A stretch of 23,707 bases of DNA. It comes from Emergomyces orientalis (Eukaryota > Ascomycota > Eurotiomycetes > Onygenales > Ajellomycetaceae). Shown here in pieces: positions 19,396 through 23,707 of this stretch (within the stretch, counting starts at the first letter, position 1; every line of letters starts with the position of its first letter). The stretch covers positions 1 through 23,707 of the forward strand of contig MOWL01000035.1 in the NCBI GenBank assembly GCA_002110485.1, in the 5' to 3' direction. The notes under the pieces are model-generated. The model made no database searches. It saw nothing but the letters and a program-made list of their open reading frames with translations, and was not told the DNA's origin. The translations under genes and the position numbers were made by a program.

Positions 19396-20679
19396 TCATA
19401 CATTGCCTTGCCCTGTATAAGTCATCTTTGTGTTGCCTGTATATAGAAATGATTTCTTGACCTCTTCGAAGTTCTCAAAACGGCTCAAATTGTTGCACAC
19501 ATGTTTATTAGCCCCAGTATCATATATGAAGCTATTTTGTAGTGGATACTGATAGCTTCCACCATGTTCCATTGTAAAAGCAGTTGTTGCAAGAGCAGTA
19601 TGCTTCTCTGATTCTGAATCATTCTCTGAGGTTTCAAATGCTGCTGCTACAGCAGAGAGTTGATCTCTGCTTGCTTTAGCAAGCACATTCTTCACTACTC
19701 TTTTTATTTGAGGGTTTTTTAACAATTGCTTCACCTTTGCCGCGGTCTCAGGGTTCGGTGTCCACCCAGCTGAGTGTTTATCAGGGTTCAAATACCAACA
19801 TTCAGTGAATCGGTGATGTATTCCGCATATGCAGGGACGGCTTATCAATGATTGATCTGAGGGTTTGGTGGGTGTAGTGGCTTTTTCAGCAGAATTCTCG
19901 GAGGCATTCTCAGAGGCAGCATTAGTCGTACGATCTTGATATGCCGCGAATATAGCATTCTGCTTAGTTGACTTTGATCTATCTTCTACTACTCGCGTTC
20001 TGCAGTGAGATCAAAAGAGATTGATCATTTCACAGATTGAGAATGAATTCTTGCCGGTGATTAGAGTATTCTCCAGCTCCTGGCGGCGGAAATCGGTGAA
20101 TTCTGGGTGAACCGCCTGCACAGCATTTAAGAATCTATATAGGTTGCCACGTTCACTAGTGAACCATCAACCTTATATTGAAGGACTAGATTGAGGCAGT
20201 TCTCTCATTTCAGTAGTCAATCAGATGGTGTTCTTTTTCATACTTCTGAAGGCTTTGATAGCTTCAAAAATTGGTTCATAAGCTCTACTTCTCGCTGATG
20301 AGTAGTAGAAGTAATGTAATCTTTCAATTCCTTCAAGATTTTCCGTGGATTTACTTCTTTGGACAAGAAGAGTTGGATATTCGGTCTCTATACTGCCCAT
20401 TATATGGGTGTACAATTCCCTTGCACTTTTGAGATAGACATTATACTCAGCAACATGTTCTTTATGTAGAAACAGATGTGATTGACTGGCATGTGCCATC
20501 TCAGATGTGTCATATCCTTCTGGCACCTCATAGCAAGAAGGCTTTGAAGGGGGAGGAATCTCTTCAGTGTCAAGATCAATATATTCATTAAAATCAAGAG
20601 CATATGCTTTGGCTTGAACTCCATCATACCATAGGTTTCAATTCTTCTCGGATGCGAGGATGATCTCCTTATTGGCCAT
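19396..20679 (-). pseudogene. Copia-2 Gag and protease part, with stops
   Basis: One frame begins at the ATG at 20679 (MANKEIILASEKN) and runs through Gag, a zinc knuckle (CICGIHHRFTECWYLN, ~19830) and the protease motif YDTGANKHVCN (Asp codon at 19519-19521), to a TGA at 19398-19396. Internal stops include TGA at 20640-20638 (Trp expected in the NLWYD region), TGA at 20223-20221, a TAA and a TGA near 20170, and TGA near 20007. An upstream ATG at 20832 is in the same frame. The frame itself is unshifted. Confidence 0.82.
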
Positions 20680-20890
20680 AGTAGTCATTGTGTGTTTGAT
20701 GAGCGTGTGTAGTAGGCGTTTATATAGAAGCATAGTAAGATTGGTCTGTAGAGTAGTGATAGTCTGTTTGAGAGTTTTAATCACAGATTTTTCTTCAGTG
20801 AAGTTGATTTGAATGTATTCAGAAAATCTCATATAAAAATAGGAATGTATTCCTAATTGTATTTGAATTGGGTTGGCGCAGTAGTTGCAC

Positions 20891-20905
20891 CTGGGCTCAT
20901 AACTA
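20891..20905 (-). other. Copia-2 primer-binding site (iMet anticodon-arm type)
   Basis: On the minus strand, TAGTTATGAGCCCAG follows the 5' LTR. Its complement contains GGGCTCATAAC, matching the initiator-tRNA-Met anticodon stem-loop as I know it from yeast. This implies a half-tRNA primer like that of Copia-1. Confidence 0.72.
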
Positions 20906-21235
20906 TGAGAGATTTTTAAATGGTAGAATGTTCGCGTACGAATGAAAAAGTGAAGTTAAAAATTGAATTTTTTGGGCTCTCTCTCTTCTCCATATCTACA
21001 GGTTTTCCATGGCTTTTTATACCATGAATCTCTCGCTAGCTATATTACAAAATATGCCCATATAGGGGCATGTTACATACAATAATCAATAGTCTGTCAT
21101 ATACCAAATGAAATATCCAAATTAGGTGGAAACTAGGAGAAAAATAACAATAGTAGATGGAGTGGCGTATTTGGTGGAGATTTGAATGGTTCGATGCATC
21201 CGTTTGGCGCTTGATTAATAATCAGGTGTTTGACA
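20906..21235 (-). repeat. Copia-2 5' LTR (right copy), 330 bp
   Basis: About 97% identical to 15599-15928. It reads CTCTCTCT where the other copy has CTCCCCCC, as expected from C-to-T at CpC, although the tract also carries an indel. Confidence 0.94.
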
Positions 21236-21308
21236 CATACTAACACTCTATGCCCCGGTTAGTAGCACTCCCCCGAGTACAATGTTCTTTCAGTCAATTG
21301 AAACTATG

Positions 21309-21360
21309 GTAAGTCATTCAATCAAACCAATTATTCTCACTAACCTGCTGATGGGCTCAG
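21309..21360 (+). other. Candidate spliceosomal intron, 52 nt
   Basis: GTAAGT donor (21309-21314), CTAAC branch motif (21340-21344) and CTCAG acceptor (21356-21360): three near-consensus fungal signals at natural spacing, with 15 nt from branch motif to the acceptor AG. Removing it joins two open frames: exon A from 21237, immediately after the Copia-2 LTR, and exon B 21361 to ~21432 or 21474. Exon A/B product is Thr/Pro/Leu-rich; I do not recognise it. Confidence 0.45.
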
Positions 21361-21458
21361 CCAATCGAAAAGCACTGTTATATATTTCCCCAAGCCCTAT
21401 TACCCACGTCTACCGCACCACTATTAACTTTGGTGGGTGAAAGGGATTCCGTACATGA

Positions 21459-21953
21459 CTGTTCAAGCAGTTGAGCAGATCCAGCGTCACCTTGAGAGCT
21501 CGAAGGCACATTTTGACTGGCTTGCACCTGTCAGTTGTTTCAAGACCATTTCCACCGTGGGAGATGTTATATCGTCTCAAACTCTCAAAGGAGGGTCATT
21601 CCAATGAGTCCCTTGCCGCAATGAACCTTGCAAAATGCGCCACCCAAGAATATGTCAACTTTTACAACCAGCAAACCGCAGAATTTGTCAATATTTCCCA
21701 CTGAAAAGGCGAGCACAACAGGAATTGAGCACATTCAGTACTTTCATTGTGGCTAAAGAAAAGCTCAATGACGCGTGAGACTTTTGCTGATATTTGATTC
21801 CACTTGGACAGAGAGCAAGAGATTACTGAAGCCTGCCTGTTTTTTGTAAAAGGTGATTCTTATAGAGTTTCAATGGAGCGTATTTCTGAATTGGGAGAGG
21901 ATGATTTTGAAAAATTTTGTGATTGATAATGACATCATCTCTATTCACTTGAA
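21459..21953 (+). pseudogene. Unidentified coding relic with three TGA stops
   Basis: One frame stays readable for about 165 codons, broken only by TGA at 21702, near 21723 and near 21793. All three follow contexts where Trp would fit. Protein-like stretches include NLAKCATQEYVNFYNQQTAEF, WLKKSSMTRETFADI, FHLDREQEITEACLFFVKG and RISELGEDDFEKFCD. It ends in TGA TAA at about 21950. An overlapping frame (MTVQAVEQIQRHLESSKAHF from 21455) may be the true 5' exon, spliced at 21530-21590 with weaker signals. I do not recognise the family. It may be the 3' part of the gene begun at 21237, disrupted by Copia-2, or another mobile element. Confidence 0.4.
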
Positions 21954-22106
21954 TTCAGATGACTTATATACTAATTCAGAATCCTGACTTGAATGCATAA
22001 ACTCACAACTTCATCAAGTGTCATTCATTCTACATCTGTTGATCTGATCTCAGCTGATTTTTAAAGCTGCTTGCACAATAACTGTATGTTCATCTATTTC
22101 ATTTTG
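21954..22106. other. AT-rich sequence without recognisable feature
   Basis: CpG-free, AT-rich, stops in all frames. It resembles the decayed elements in composition; nothing identifiable. Confidence 0.5.
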
Positions 22107-22475
22107 TGTTAGAATGTAAAAGAAACTGTCTGGGAGCCCGAAATAGCCGCTGTGGACCCACCAATTGCAGTGCTACAGACAACTAATGTGACCACCAGCT
22201 TTAGCAAGCCATCACGGCTGGGGTTGATCTTGCAGCCGAACTGTCGCATACAGCCATCCTTTTTTGCACACAGTTTCCTTATTCCATGCTTATGGCACTC
22301 TGGGATTATACGGGGGAAGAATATTGATATGGTGGCAGACGGCTTGATGGGGGAAAGTGGGTATTGTGCGCACCATGGGCCACGGTTTCAAGGAGTGTGG
22401 CCGTGGCTATATTCTGCTCCTAGGCCTGAGAGATCAGTTTACCTAAGTAATTCATGTTGTAGTCGACTATGTTAG
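22107..22475 (+). CDS. Hypothetical open frame, unidentified
   Basis: A frame is open from about 22107 (no ATG until 22152) to a TAG at 22473-22475, with higher GC than its flanks. The conceptual product of the ATG form is 107 residues, with no motif I recognise and no clear signal or membrane segment. It could be an exon, a relic, or chance. Confidence 0.2.
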
Positions 22476-22562
22476 AATTATTTTATGAACGGTATAATGC
22501 AAAGTGTTCGTAACAGTGCTGTAGTTTTCAGGTACGACTGTAAGGTCGCTAGGGCTTAGGCA

Positions 22563-22584
22563 CGGTCATGTGACGGTCATGTGA
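22563..22584. repeat. Tandem 11-bp repeat containing E-box-like CATGTG
   Basis: CGGTCATGTGA occurs twice, head to tail (22563-22573, 22574-22584). Each copy contains CATGTG, a CANNTG core, so the two cores are one DNA turn apart. It lies in non-coding sequence and could be a promoter element for a gene not identified here. Confidence 0.5.
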
Positions 22585-23488
22585 CCCACAGAGGCGATGA
22601 TGCATCTTATATCCCCACTCCCCTTGCATAGCTAGTTCTTCTCCTCTCCAAGAATCAGTAATATCATAACCTGACATATAGCTGTTGCCACCCTGATATC
22701 CTTGTGACCAAGCCTAACAACGACTAGGCTGGAGACTTTTGCTGGATTTGTCATCTGAAACTATCTTGGGACTTTAATTGATACAAGCAATGCTGTGAAA
22801 GTGAAAAATGGACGTAGTTCAGGAATGACGGAGCGCATAGCGAGACCCAAATGCGGACCACGAGACGATTGAAACAGGGAGTAAATAACAGTATGATACC
22901 GATCTACAGAGATCTGTGTCAGGATGCGCGCGTAACATTTCAGTACCAGTAAGCATTATTTCCATATCCAGTGGGCTTCCTTGCTGACCACTCAGAAAGG
23001 TGCGTCGAAAATGTGTACAATAAATGCAAGGAAGGGGAGCCAGATAATCGGACAGTCTTTTTGTGGTGCTCTTTGGATATAGTTCATTATGGTTACTTGA
23101 CACAGTAGACGAGCTCCGTGATCCTTCAGCAAAAAAAGGAAAAAGAAAAACGAAATGGATCATTGGGACTTGAAACCCCTTTCTTTCCCGCAAAATACGT
23201 CCATTTAGACCCGAACTGGAGATACACGCTTAAAGGCTGCCTAAAGCTCATCAGTTCGCATACTGGGAAGGAACACTGGGAAGGAATATCCAGCGATAAT
23301 TCGCGACAAGATCCTGGCATTGTGTGTCTTGCTGCTGTCAAATTGGGGGGCGTTGTACGCAAGTGTTACCGAATCACTTTGTCAAAACCAATCTGCCTTA
23401 CGTATCCCATGCGTTAGATAGCGGCCACCCGTTACTAAATATAAAGACACTGCTCACACCTGTTCTATCTTCCCGTAGCAGTCCCTAA
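22585..23488. other. Intergenic sequence, no supported gene
   Basis: About 0.9 kb of ordinary-looking composition. Short open frames exist on both strands (22819-23193 minus, 23118-23417 plus) but overlap each other, have no recognisable domains and no intron signals. The last ~100 bp before 23489 are probably the 3' untranslated region of the minus-strand gene at the right edge. Confidence 0.5.
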
Positions 23489-23707
23489 TTACTTGCTCTG
23501 CTTATTTTCCCTGCGCTTGATGGTGCTAGCATCGGCTGCCTCAATCATGAGTCGCCGGTCTCTTTCTGAAATACCGTCAATCGCCTCTTGAGTTTCAATT
23601 AGCGTCTTCAGGTGTTTCTTCAATTCTTCAGTTTGTTCTGCAGAGGGGATCTGTACGGCGATTGGGATATCACCGCTGGAACTGCTGATGAAGGAAGGGA
23701 CGTTTTC
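23489..23707 (-). CDS. C-terminal end of an unidentified, probably host, protein
   Basis: From the right edge the minus strand reads 72 codons without interruption and ends at TAA (23491-23489). The protein end is Ser-rich (FISSSSGD), then predicted helical and charged (EQTEELKKHLKTLIETQ, ERDRRLMIEAADA), and finishes in a basic tail (STIKRRENKQSK) that could be a nuclear-localisation or RNA/DNA-contact segment. Codon use is balanced and there is no transposon signature, unlike everything to its left. I do not recognise the family; an intron within the segment is possible but not needed. Confidence 0.6.
   Translation of the reverse strand, partial: ENVPSFISSSSGDIPIAVQIPSAEQTEELKKHLKTLIETQEAIDGISERDRRLMIEAADASTIKRRENKQSK

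Larger units (their letters stand above)
15599..21235 (-). mobile_element. Copia-2: full-length but decayed Ty1/copia retrotransposon
   Basis: Two 330-bp LTRs (15599-15928 and 20906-21235) enclose a minus-strand copia coding region in the order Gag, protease, integrase, reverse transcriptase, RNase H. A Met-tRNA anticodon-type primer site lies next to the 5' LTR (right) and a purine tract next to the 3' LTR (left). Flanks are TGTTA on the left and CATAC on the right, so no target duplication is seen. Gypsy-2 does not resume after it. Confidence 0.93.

Noticed and set aside
22819..23193. Minus-strand 124-codon frame downstream of the right-edge gene.
   Set aside because: No recognisable domain, overlaps other random frames, and probably includes 3' untranslated sequence of the neighbouring gene.
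1..23707. CRISPR array, tRNA or rRNA genes, bacterial operon features.
   Set aside because: No regularly spaced repeats and no tRNA cloverleaf or rRNA sequence noticed. The content is eukaryotic retroelements.

Overview
The window looks like a transposon graveyard from a filamentous fungus. The evidence is a Tad/I-like LINE, two Ty1/copia elements whose apparent primer-binding sites match the anticodon arm of a CAU-anticodon (Met) tRNA, Ty3/gypsy elements of a type common in fungal genomes, and one canonical fungal-style intron (GTAAGT, CTAAC, CTCAG). Pezizomycotina is my best guess, but the sequence does not settle the phylum. About 90% of the window is nested retroelements. Only the right-hand ~2.5 kb looks like ordinary chromosome.

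Layout, left to right. (1) 1-6959, minus strand: Gypsy-1, young and almost intact. It has a ~270-bp 5' LTR, a gag-protease ORF and a pol ORF. The two ORFs overlap, and the join carries a textbook -1 frameshift signal: slippery heptamer TTTAAAC, stop codon, 8-nt spacer and an 11-bp stem. The integrase has a single-base frameshift near 740, and the 3' LTR lies beyond the left edge. (2) 6960 to ~8535, minus: remnant of a LINE, made of an ORF1 with three zinc knuckles and the first codons of the ORF2 endonuclease, where Gypsy-1 inserted. (3) ~8545-9222 and 14881-15598, plus: an older Gypsy-2 (RNase H, then integrase). (4) 9223-14880, plus: Copia-1, complete, with 99-bp LTRs and a perfect 5-bp target duplication (CAATC). 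Removing the 5,663-bp insertion restores the Gypsy-2 reading frame. (5) 15599-21235, minus: Copia-2, full length but decayed, with 330-bp LTRs and no target duplication. (6) 21236-23707: a decayed spliced-looking coding relic, unassigned sequence, and at the right edge the 3' end of a minus-strand open frame that looks like a host gene.

The most unusual signal is mutational. In the old elements nearly every in-frame stop is TGA, rarely TAA, and I found no TAG. Stretches of Gypsy-2 lack CC/GG and CG dinucleotides but keep many CA/TG. The clean differences between paired LTRs are C-to-T or G-to-A changes at CpG or CpC. This is a RIP-like process, but its context differs from classical CpA-directed RIP. 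It converts TGG and CGA to TGA and largely spares CAA and CAG.

The insertion order follows from the nesting. Gypsy-2 is oldest, then the LINE (probably inside Gypsy-2). Copia-1 inserted into Gypsy-2 and Copia-2 abuts it. Gypsy-1, inserted into the LINE and free of the mutation signature, is among the youngest.
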